In this document: positions 1 through 5,215 of the stretch, piece by piece
Layout: each line of letters starts with the position of its first letter
Numbering within the stretch: position 1 is the first letter of the stretch
Assembly (NCBI GenBank): GCA_905372605.1
Contig: CAJPPQ010000049.1
Coordinates: 1 to 8,385, forward strand
Length of the DNA stretch: 8,385 nt
DNA from: Porphyromonadaceae bacterium
GTDB lineage: Bacteria > Bacteroidota > Bacteroidia > Bacteroidales > Paludibacteraceae
Direction of reading: 5' to 3'
Translations under genes and position numbers: made by a program
The notes under the pieces: model-generated
Seen by the model: the letters and a program-made list of their open reading frames with translations, nothing else
Database searches by the model: none
What the model was told of the DNA's origin: nothing

Positions 1-1
1 A

Positions 2-44
2 CTAAATATTATTTATTTAGATAAACAACATCAATATGCTGTTT
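2..44. terminator. Two small inverted repeats after the amidase gene, possible weak terminator
   Basis: Downstream of the leftward amidase gene there are two stem-loops. One has arms AAACA-x-CAT and ATG-x-TGTTT (23-31 and 36-44) with one A/C mismatch and a 4-base loop. The other is a perfect 7-bp repeat, CTAAATA/TATTTAG (2-8 and 14-20), with a 5-base AT loop. Neither is GC-rich and neither is followed by a clear U tract on the minus strand, so the terminator role is an inference. They may only be mRNA 3'-end structures, and the next gene lies outside the window. Confidence 0.3.
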
Positions 45-55
45 GTCTTGGTTTA

Positions 56-1204
56 TTATTGTTTTCTTGCTTCATTAATATCTATTCTTTTACCGTTTTT
101 CATTGCTATTATGAAAGCATCGCTAAATAACTTTTTTATATCTGCCTGTAGTTTTTGTACTTCTTTGTAGTCTGTACTGCTGCCATAGGTATATTTATAG
201 ATATTGTTTTCTTTGTAGAACGAGCATTTAAGTTTTTTGAACCGATAGTCATTGTCTTTCAGAGGAGTAGACGAGGTCATAATCTGCCACATAAATACTA
301 TCTCGTCTTTATTCGTACTTTCTTTAGATACTATACTATTGCTGTCTTCTTCCACTGTTTCCGTGTCGTATGCTTGCATATTTTGTACGGCGGTAATAGA
401 TTTCATCGATTCTTTGCTGAGGTCGAAATCGTTTTTATATTTCAATATCCCATTATATATTCCTGTGGCAAGATTTCTTTGTCCATCTTTCGAGGTCATA
501 AAAGCACGCTCTTCGGGATTGGTTATATAACCAACTTCTACGAGTACACTCGGTACTATTGTTTGCCACGTAACATAGAGCGATTGCTGTTTTACTCCAC
601 GTATTTTACGCTCCTTTTCTCCCATTTCATTACCTATATATGTAGCTAAGTTGTTGCTGAGATTGAATATCTGAGCTTGCTTTATCTCATATATGGCATT
701 GAAAGTCGGGCTATTGTTTTCGTCGTATCGCTTCGATACTTCTATTCCGTTTTCGCCTATCGAGGTAATAGAGCTTTTTTGCTTTAATGTTCGTGTCTTA
801 CGGTCTGTATTCTCTACTGTTTGTATGTATACTTCCACACCGTGAGTAGTAGTTACGTCGCGTTTTTTTGCTTCATTATATGCTGAATTTACATGTATCG
901 ATACGAATATATCTCCATTTGCCTTATTGGCCGTTTCCATACGTTCTACAGGTTCGAGCGTTTTGTCTGTCTTGCGGGTGTATACCACTTTTATATCGTG
1001 ATGTTTTTCCAGCATGCTACCCACCAAAAGAGCGATATCGAGATTGATATTCGACTCGCACACTCCGGCTCGTGTCGCTCCGGGGTCTTTACCTCCGTGT
1101 CCGGGGTCGATTACTACGGTGAAAGGTTTTACCTTTGCATTTATCAAAAGCGATACGCTCAATAATATTAATACCAACAAAATACTTTTATTCGCCTGTT
1201 TCAT
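56..1204 (-). CDS. Periplasmic N-acetylmuramoyl-L-alanine amidase (Amidase_3) with a C-terminal SPOR-like domain
   Basis: This is a zinc-dependent peptidoglycan amidase of the AmiA/AmiC type, which cuts the MurNAc to L-Ala bond, for example during septum splitting and wall turnover. An N-terminal hydrophobic segment (about residues 7-22, ending near NAK) looks like a signal peptide, so the enzyme should act in the periplasm. The Amidase_3 domain spans about 28-256. Zinc ligands are visible as H36 in VIDPGHGGKDPGA, E50 in the CESNINLDIA stretch and H104 in SIHVNSA; the catalytic glutamate is E223 in VPSVLVEVGYITNPEE. A Glu/Ser-rich linker (about 260-300) leads to residues 301-375, whose pattern (VFMWQIMTSS, YKYTYGSSTDYKEVQ, DAFIIAMKNGKRI) resembles a degenerate SPOR domain that could bind denuded glycan at division sites; that part is inference. 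The gene is third in a leftward unit, 15 bases after the DUF3109-type gene, with AGAGAT upstream of the ATG as a possible weak ribosome site. Confidence 0.92.
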   Translation of the reverse strand: MKQANKSILLVLILLSVSLLINAKVKPFTVVIDPGHGGKDPGATRAGVCESNINLDIALLVGSMLEKHHDIKVVYTRKTDKTLEPVERMETANKANGDIFVSIHVNSAYNEAKKRDVTTTHGVEVYIQTVENTDRKTRTLKQKSSITSIGENGIEVSKRYDENNSPTFNAIYEIKQAQIFNLSNNLATYIGNEMGEKERKIRGVKQQSLYVTWQTIVPSVLVEVGYITNPEERAFMTSKDGQRNLATGIYNGILKYKNDFDLSKESMKSITAVQNMQAYDTETVEEDSNSIVSKESTNKDEIVFMWQIMTSSTPLKDNDYRFKKLKCSFYKENNIYKYTYGSSTDYKEVQKLQADIKKLFSDAFIIAMKNGKRIDINEARKQ

Positions 1205-1219
1205 AAAAAGTTATCTCTT

Positions 1220-1813
1220 TTATTTATTGTCTTTTATACTTTTGAATTCAGAAAAATATACCTTTGCAGCACATTCGAGTTCGTCGTACCACTCCTTGCC
1301 GAACCTCCTTATCAGAGGGTTTTTAAGAAATTGATATACAGGCAGTCCTATTTCTTTGCCGAAAATTTCGGCAGACCGACAACACTCCCATCTATGTACG
1401 TTTACGGCAGTCGTATCGTGATACTCAGCTATACGGACAGGATACAAATGGCAAGATATCGGTTTTGGAAAGTCGGTCAATCCCTCCATATATGCTTTTT
1501 CTAAGGCACAATAGCAAACGCCGTCTTCGACATAAGAAAATACACACTCTCTATCGTTTACCAGCGATGTTACATTGTCGCCGTCTCTATCGACATAGCT
1601 TACTCCATATTTGTCTATTACCTCTATCGACTTCTGTGGCAGAAATTTACGTACCGAAGGTAAAATATCGTTGATGATACCTATCTCTTCTGTCGTCAGT
1701 GGGGCTCCGGCGTCTCCTTCTACGCAGCAACAGCCTTTGCATTCGCTTAGTTTACAACAAAAGCAGCGTTCGAACAAATCAAAACTTACTACCGTATTAC
1801 CTATTTCGAGCAT
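1220..1813 (-). CDS. DUF3109-family cysteine-rich protein, putative metal or Fe-S binding
   Basis: This is a 197-residue soluble protein with 14 cysteines and no signal peptide or membrane segment. The N-terminal cluster C17-x-CC, C25-xx-CCC (residues 17-30) and later Cys residues at 90, 100, 102, 121, 144, 145 and 181 match the general pattern of DUF3109/YkgJ-like proteins, which carry CxxCxxCC-type zinc- or iron-chelating sites. The SCHLYPVRI (120-128) and HRWECCR (140-146) stretches are typical of this family. Biochemical function is not established for the family as far as I know, so no role is assigned. It lies 31 bases after the acyltransferase gene and 15 bases before the amidase gene on the same strand, with no promoter box of its own, so it is probably co-transcribed. 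Family assignment rests on remembered motif patterns and is fairly secure; the metal type is unknown. Confidence 0.82.
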   Translation of the reverse strand: MLEIGNTVVSFDLFERCFCCKLSECKGCCCVEGDAGAPLTTEEIGIINDILPSVRKFLPQKSIEVIDKYGVSYVDRDGDNVTSLVNDRECVFSYVEDGVCYCALEKAYMEGLTDFPKPISCHLYPVRIAEYHDTTAVNVHRWECCRSAEIFGKEIGLPVYQFLKNPLIRRFGKEWYDELECAAKVYFSEFKSIKDNK

Positions 1814-1844
1814 GATGACCTATAATAATATTCGTAAATACGTA

Positions 1845-2819
1845 CTATATGATTTTTTCTTTGTTCAATATGGTATCTATAATCGAACGTTTTTTGATGT
1901 AATAAGACATATATCGCTCTTTTTTACTGTTGTATATATCGTCTATTGCTATCATAATACCTGTATCGTATATGTTGCCGAAGTCGGGGTCGAAACACGT
2001 CCCGAACGATTTCATCGTGCTTGCAAGTTCGATGTAAGCTTTTATCAGTGCAGGTATACGTTCGCTATACTCCTTAAGGTAATTGGTCAATATCCTGAAG
2101 TTTTCGTTTACGGAAATATTTTGATCAAACATCTGTTCGAATTTTATAAGGTATTCTTCAGGTATAGCTTCTTCTCTGATAGGTACGAATAGTTTGTCTT
2201 TGTCTTCGAAGAAGTATTTCAAGAAAAATGTGATTGCATACCGAGCCTCTACCTTCATTTTTGGATATATGGTTACTTTGCCTACCATATATTTTACGTC
2301 GTCGTTGTTTCCAATCATAGCCCCTATACCGTCCCAAAGATTATCGAGAGCATATAGGCTCTTTAGCCCTCCTTTGTACGACTGATATTTAGGTTGAATG
2401 AATGCTCGTCCGAGTTCGATAGTGTAGGGTAGGTAGTCGGAAATATATCTTTTCGATGCTCGAAAAATATGGCTCATCGGCATAATAGGATTTCCCTCCG
2501 TATCGAAAGTAGCATCTCTACCGCACAAAAATCTGTATCCTCCTATAATTTCTCTCTTTTCTGGGTTCCAGACGATTAGCTGTTTGAAAGGCTTTTCTAA
2601 CGAGTCGTACTCGTCGAGGTCAAACGATTTGCCACTACCTCCGCCGCTGTTACGAAACGATAGTTCCCGCAATCGTCCGATTTCTCTTACGGTGTTTGGT
2701 GCATTATGTGAGTCGACTATATAGATCTCATTATTAGCTCTTTGAGTCTTACACAAGAGTTTGTCTTTAAGTTCGTTTACGATAAGTTTGTCTTCTACCG
2801 ATGAAATTAGTCTGACCAT
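1845..2819 (-). CDS. OlsB/GlsB-like GNAT-fold N-acyltransferase, probably acyl-amino-acid (glycine) lipid synthesis
   Basis: This protein resembles the Bacteroides GNAT-fold acyltransferases related to OlsB, often annotated as hemolysin, which include GlsB, the N-acyltransferase of glycine lipid synthesis. Conserved-looking blocks are NNEIYIVDSHNAPNTVREIG with LRELSFR (an acyl-homoserine-lactone-synthase-like N part), FKQLIVWNPEKREIIGGYRF, and IELGRAFIQPKYQ followed by LYALDNLWDGIGAMI (the putative acyl-donor and substrate region). It should be cytosolic or membrane-peripheral and use a 3-hydroxyacyl-ACP donor; this and the amino-acid acceptor come from family knowledge. I chose the ATG at 2819 (324 aa, MVRLISSVED). 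An in-frame GTG at 2852 would add 11 residues but lies next to the -7 box, at or upstream of the expected transcript start. It is the first gene of the leftward unit. The O-acyltransferase partner (glsA), adjacent in B. thetaiotaomicron, is not next to it here. Confidence is high for the fold and moderate for the glycine-lipid role. Confidence 0.78.
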   Translation of the reverse strand: MVRLISSVEDKLIVNELKDKLLCKTQRANNEIYIVDSHNAPNTVREIGRLRELSFRNSGGGSGKSFDLDEYDSLEKPFKQLIVWNPEKREIIGGYRFLCGRDATFDTEGNPIMPMSHIFRASKRYISDYLPYTIELGRAFIQPKYQSYKGGLKSLYALDNLWDGIGAMIGNNDDVKYMVGKVTIYPKMKVEARYAITFFLKYFFEDKDKLFVPIREEAIPEEYLIKFEQMFDQNISVNENFRILTNYLKEYSERIPALIKAYIELASTMKSFGTCFDPDFGNIYDTGIMIAIDDIYNSKKERYMSYYIKKRSIIDTILNKEKII

Positions 2820-2853
2820 AATGTAAAATAAATCGAATTGAATATTCGACACG

Positions 2854-2861
2854 CAAAGATA
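2854..2861 (-). promoter_or_regulatory. Bacteroidota -7 box for the acyltransferase-DUF3109-amidase unit
   Basis: On the minus strand this reads TATCTTTG, an exact TAnnTTTG match. The expected -33 TTTG about 20 bases upstream is not clear. The transcript should start near 2844-2849, which leaves a leader of about 25-30 bases before the ATG at 2819 and makes the GTG at 2852 an unlikely start. Confidence 0.5.
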
Positions 2862-2906
2862 ATCATTTTTTTATAAGATATTAAATACGAAATGAGGATT
2901 GTGTGC

Positions 2907-2953
2907 AAAAAAGAAAAACAACCTCCAAAGACCTCTGTCGGTATCGAAAGTTG
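2907..2953 (-). terminator. Intrinsic terminator of tRNA-Gln
   Basis: On the minus strand, beginning 10 bases after the tRNA 3' end, CAACTTTC (2953-2946) pairs over 8 bp, two of them G-U, with GGAGGTTG (2926-2919). An inner ACC/GGT stem caps the helix. It is followed directly by TTTTTCTTTTTT (2918-2907). A GC-containing hairpin plus U tract is a classic Rho-independent terminator. It separates the tRNA from the acyltransferase promoter at 2854-2861. Confidence 0.7.
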
Positions 2954-2962
2954 CTTTTTTTG

Positions 2963-3033
2963 TTGCCTTGCAAGGATTCGAACCCAGACAAGCAGTGCCA
3001 GAAACTGATGTGCTACCATTACACTACAAGGCA
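2963..3033 (-). tRNA. tRNA-Gln, anticodon CUG
   Basis: The minus strand folds into a cloverleaf of 71 nt including the discriminator A. The acceptor stem is TGCCTTG/CAAGGCA (7 perfect pairs), followed by TA and a D arm GTGT-AATGGTA-GCAC. The anticodon arm is TCAGT-TTCTGGC-ACTGC with anticodon CTG at 3001-2999, the variable loop is TTGT, and the T arm is CTGGG-TTCGAAT-CCTTG. The U1-A72 first pair and CTG anticodon fit glutamine (codon CAG). CCA is not encoded, so it must be added after transcription. Two positions do not pair: U-C at 27-43 and U-U at 50-64, next to a G-U. It has its own promoter box and terminator. The call is strong; whether the gene is fully functional is slightly open. Confidence 0.88.
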
Positions 3034-3049
3034 ATATCTTTTCAAAAGA

Positions 3050-3057
3050 CAAAGGTA
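3050..3057 (-). promoter_or_regulatory. -7 box for tRNA-Gln
   Basis: The minus strand reads TACCTTTG, an exact TAnnTTTG match ending 16 bases before the mature tRNA 5' end, so the precursor would carry a leader of about 10 bases. No clear -33 box is seen. It lies back to back with the yigZ promoter on the other strand. Confidence 0.5.
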
Positions 3058-3094
3058 GTATATTTTTTCGAAATGATAAAAATATTTTTTTGAT

Positions 3095-3102
3095 TAATTT
3101 TG
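3095..3102 (+). promoter_or_regulatory. -7 box for yigZ
   Basis: TAATTTTG matches TAnnTTTG. The transcript would start about 3108-3110, giving a leader of about 40 bases to the ATG at 3148. The -33 region is only T-rich (TTTTTTCG at 3063-3070) and its spacing is too long, so confidence is moderate. Confidence 0.42.
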
Positions 3103-3147
3103 TCGCAACGACTAAAAAACACATTATTTTTCACCAACAGGCTATAA

Positions 3148-3744
3148 ATGAATAGTTTTCTTACAATCAAAAACGAGTCGCAAGGATTATTCAAAGACAA
3201 AGGGAGCAAATTTTTGTCGTTTGCTTTTCCTGTCGATAGTGTCGATAGTGCTATGGGGCATATAGATATTATACGTCGTAAGTATTTCGATGCCCGTCAT
3301 GTGTGCTATGCTTATATGCTTGGTTATAGTAGAGATACATATAGAGTTAACGACGACGGCGAACCTTCGGGTACAGCCGGACGCCCAATACTCGGACAGA
3401 TCAATTCTAAGAGTCTTACCGACGTATTGATAGTGGTGGTACGCTATTTCGGTGGTACTCTGCTCGGTACGTCGGGACTCATAAATGCTTACAAAATGGC
3501 TGCCCTCGATGCTATCGAAAATACGCAAATAGTCGAAATCCCTATCGAAAGACGGTTTACTGTCGCTTGCCAATACGACAATATGAATTTTATAATGAGA
3601 CTTATCAAAGACTTTGATATCAAAGTCTTATCGCAACAACAAACCACCGATTGCAGATTTACTCTCAGTTGTAGGCAAGAGTTTGTAGATATTGTATCGG
3701 AGCGTCTCAAGGGCAATCACCTCATATCTTTCGAGATGCTATAA
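3148..3744 (+). CDS. yigZ: YigZ/IMPACT (UPF0029) family protein
   Basis: This 198-residue cytosolic protein belongs to the YigZ/YvyE family, related to eukaryotic IMPACT. The N-terminal IMPACT domain (about 5-115) shows the ARHVCYAY block (49-56), the family signature DDGEPSGTAGRPIL (69-82) and VVVRYFGGTLLGTSGL (96-111), which is close to textbook. The C-terminal ferredoxin-like DUF1949-type domain covers about 135-195. The structural family points to RNA or ribosome-linked roles, but the bacterial function is not settled. The length is normal for the family. The gene stands alone, divergent from tRNA-Gln and convergent with rplY. Two DNA-level oddities lie within it: a 9-bp tandem duplication (3232-3249, residues VDSVDS) and a perfect 22-bp palindrome (3608-3629). 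The start is the ATG that gives the standard family N-terminus and sits about 40 bases after the predicted transcript start. Confidence 0.93.
   Translation: MNSFLTIKNESQGLFKDKGSKFLSFAFPVDSVDSAMGHIDIIRRKYFDARHVCYAYMLGYSRDTYRVNDDGEPSGTAGRPILGQINSKSLTDVLIVVVRYFGGTLLGTSGLINAYKMAALDAIENTQIVEIPIERRFTVACQYDNMNFIMRLIKDFDIKVLSQQQTTDCRFTLSCRQEFVDIVSERLKGNHLISFEML
3232..3249 (+). repeat. 9-bp tandem duplication inside yigZ
   Basis: Two exact, adjacent copies of GTCGATAGT encode VDS-VDS (residues 29-34). They lie in the variable loop after the first beta-strand of the IMPACT domain, so the duplication is in frame and probably neutral. Confidence 0.85.
3608..3629. repeat. Perfect 22-bp palindrome inside yigZ
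   Basis: The half-site AAGACTTTGAT (3608-3618) is followed without a gap by its exact reverse complement (3619-3629), centred on GATATC. It falls within codons 154-161 (K-D-F-D-I-K-V-L) near the start of the second domain. As DNA it is a fully symmetric site; as RNA it could form a hairpin of about 9 bp closed by a short AU loop. No function is evident from context. Confidence 0.85.
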
Positions 3745-3775
3745 TACGTATTTGAGTCAGATTTACCGAAGGTAT

Positions 3776-3816
3776 AAAAAAAACGCGAAGGCTATCTGTA
3801 ATTTAGATAACCTTCG
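3776..3816 (-). terminator. Intrinsic terminator of rplY, between convergent genes
   Basis: CGAAGG-x-TATCT (3786-3797) pairs with AGATA-x-CCTTCG (3805-3816) with one mismatch and a 7-base loop. On the minus strand the hairpin is followed by CG and eight Ts (3783-3776), a strong U tract, and begins 30 bases after the rplY stop. On the plus strand the same hairpin lacks a U tract, so it should stop yigZ transcripts less well. Confidence 0.82.
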
Positions 3817-3846
3817 ACTTAAAGTTGCTTGAAAATATCTGTGTTT

Positions 3847-4524
3847 CTAATTGGCTTGGTTTGCTTCAGGGGCTGCAGCTTCGGTAGCTGCCGGGGTAGC
3901 CGACATAGCATTACGTGTTACGACTACGGCACATACTACGTTGTCGGGAGCATTGAGCATAGTAAGGTTGTCGTATTGCAGATGTTTTACCTGAATAGCC
4001 TTACCGAGCTCTAAGTTTTCTACATTTATATGTAGACTTTCGGGAATATTTTCCAATAGCCCTTTCACTTTGAGCTTCCTCGAAACAAGATTGAGCTTAC
4101 CACCCGCACGTACACCGACAGCAAATCCGTCCAAAACAACCGGAACTTCGATAGTAATAGGTTTATCTTCGAATACGGTAAGGAAATCTATATGTAGTAT
4201 CTCGTCGGTAACAGGGTGAAGTTGAATGTCTTTCAATATTGCTTTCTGAACTTTACCATTGATATTTAGCTCTACTGCAAATATATCGGGAGTATATACC
4301 AACTTACGTATAGCATCGAATGTTACGACAAAGTTTGTAACTATTGTTCCTTTTCCCTGATGTTCTATCAATACCTGACCATCTTCCAATTTGCCTTCGT
4401 AAGGTAATTCTACTGATTTATAGCCATAAAGTACTGCAGGGATAAAACCCTCTTTACGTAGTGCACTTACTGCTTTTTTGCCAACTGAGGTTCTTGGCTT
4501 GCCTTCTAATTTGAATGTCTTCAT
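3847..4524 (-). CDS. rplY: 50S ribosomal protein L25/general stress protein Ctc
   Basis: This is the long, two-domain TL5/CTC form of bacterial L25, which binds 5S rRNA in the large subunit. The N-terminal domain (about 1-115) holds the basic start (LEGKPRTSVGKKAVSALRKEG) and PAVLYG (29-34). It ends with the highly characteristic LKDIQLHPVTDEILHIDF block (97-114). A second beta-rich domain (about 118-203) has the VPVVLDGFAVGVRAGGKL and LEVEN-like VENLELGKAIQV stretches. The Ala/Glu-rich tail (about 207-225) is likely disordered. At 225 residues it is within the range of the long form. It has its own promoter, a leader of about 80-85 bases and a strong terminator, so it is probably monocistronic. 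I recall pth following rplY in many Bacteroidales; it is not here. The ATG start gives the standard MKTFKLEG-type N-terminus. Confidence 0.95.
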   Translation of the reverse strand: MKTFKLEGKPRTSVGKKAVSALRKEGFIPAVLYGYKSVELPYEGKLEDGQVLIEHQGKGTIVTNFVVTFDAIRKLVYTPDIFAVELNINGKVQKAILKDIQLHPVTDEILHIDFLTVFEDKPITIEVPVVLDGFAVGVRAGGKLNLVSRKLKVKGLLENIPESLHINVENLELGKAIQVKHLQYDNLTMLNAPDNVVCAVVVTRNAMSATPAATEAAAPEANQAN

Positions 4525-4591
4525 TCTAAAAACTGATTTTTTGTGTTACTCAAAATTAATTAATTAAATAATACTAATTTCCCATACACAT

Positions 4592-4611
4592 CTTTTGTTC
4601 GGGACAAAAAG
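4592..4611 (-). other. Small stem-loop at the 5' end of the rplY leader
   Basis: On the minus strand CTTTTTGT (4611-4604) can pair with ACAAAAG (4598-4592) around the loop CCCGA, with one bulged U. It lies about at the expected transcript start, so part of the 5' arm might not be transcribed. It could protect or regulate the rplY mRNA, but nothing proves it. Confidence 0.3.
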
Positions 4612-4615
4612 TCTG

Positions 4616-4647
4616 CAAAGGTAATACTTTTTTCTCGTAAAAGGCAA
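4616..4647 (-). promoter_or_regulatory. Promoter of rplY (-33 TTGC, -7 TACCTTTG)
   Basis: The minus strand shows a -7 box TACCTTTG (4623-4616) and TTGC (4647-4644), close to the -33 consensus TTTG, with a 20-base spacer. Transcription should start near 4604-4610. The promoter begins about 10 bases after the end of the upstream lipoprotein gene, and no terminator is visible between them, so read-through into rplY is possible. Confidence 0.58.
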
Positions 4648-4656
4648 TATTAATAT

Positions 4657-5184
4657 CTATTTTTTATTGTAGACTCCGATAATTTCAGCTTTTGATATTA
4701 GATTTGCTCCGCCTAGCTCTCCGTTTTTATACTCTCTTAAAAATATACGGAAATGGCTTGTCATATCGGCTTTTAGAGTCATTTTTTTATTAGTGTCGAT
4801 ATGGTATGCAAATATTACAGGCTCCGACGATACGTCGACTCCTCCGAGAGTCAGTACACTGAATTTCACTATTATACCACCAGGAGTATGCTTATAAGTA
4901 AATGTTCCTGTATCGTCGTCGTAACTCATTGTACCCGTGCTATCTGTATTAAATATCATTGTATTCGGCATTTTGAATCCGCTTTTTTTTACGATGGTTT
5001 CTATAATTCCACCTATTATACCTGCTTCTATATTCAGGTCGTCTTCGTTTGCCGATATCCAAGTACCTATAAGTTCTTGAGGATTATTGTTATCCAAGTC
5101 GGGAAGGTGTTTTTTACACGATGTGATTCCCAAAATTACAATCAATATTGTTGCTATTAATACTCTATGATTTTTTAGTTGCAT
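4657..5184 (-). CDS. Putative lipoprotein of unknown function (lipocalin-like pattern)
   Basis: The 175-residue product starts with a lipoprotein signal: basic n-region (KNHR), hydrophobic core (about 8-20) and lipobox ITSC with C23 as the lipidated residue. Residues after the Cys are KKHLPDL, without the acidic run that marks surface-exposed Bacteroidota lipoproteins, so a periplasm-facing location is more likely; that is inference. The mature part begins with LIGTWISANEDD and later has FNTDSTGTMSYDDDTGTFTYK, KFSVLTL and FAYHIDTNKKMTLKAD. These short beta-strand repeats around GTW and GTFTY recall small lipocalin-like lipoproteins of Bacteroidales. I do not recognise the specific family. It follows the sugar aminotransferase by 31 bases on the same strand and has no TAnnTTTG box of its own, so it may be co-transcribed, although no functional link is obvious. 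Confidence 0.72.
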   Translation of the reverse strand: MQLKNHRVLIATILIVILGITSCKKHLPDLDNNNPQELIGTWISANEDDLNIEAGIIGGIIETIVKKSGFKMPNTMIFNTDSTGTMSYDDDTGTFTYKHTPGGIIVKFSVLTLGGVDVSSEPVIFAYHIDTNKKMTLKADMTSHFRIFLREYKNGELGGANLISKAEIIGVYNKK

Positions 5185-5215
5185 AAAAATGTGATTATTA
5201 GTGATTTATGTTGAA

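Noticed and set aside
155..1334. Plus-strand open frames opposite the amidase and DUF3109 genes
   Set aside because: They are shadows of well-supported leftward genes, have no promoter or family pattern, and overlap catalytic motifs of the real proteins.
2899..3093. Plus-strand 64-codon frame across the tRNA region
   Set aside because: It reads the antisense of the tRNA; the ALQGFEPRQA-type peptide is the usual false translation of a tRNA gene.
2807..3124. Minus-strand 105-codon frame across the tRNA region
   Set aside because: It runs through the tRNA, its terminator and two promoters, and its protein has no recognisable pattern. The region is fully explained as non-coding.
4549..4567. AATTAATTAATTAA run in the rplY leader as a possible regulatory repeat
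   Set aside because: A short AT-rich run is expected in this composition, and no second copy or paired structure supports a role.
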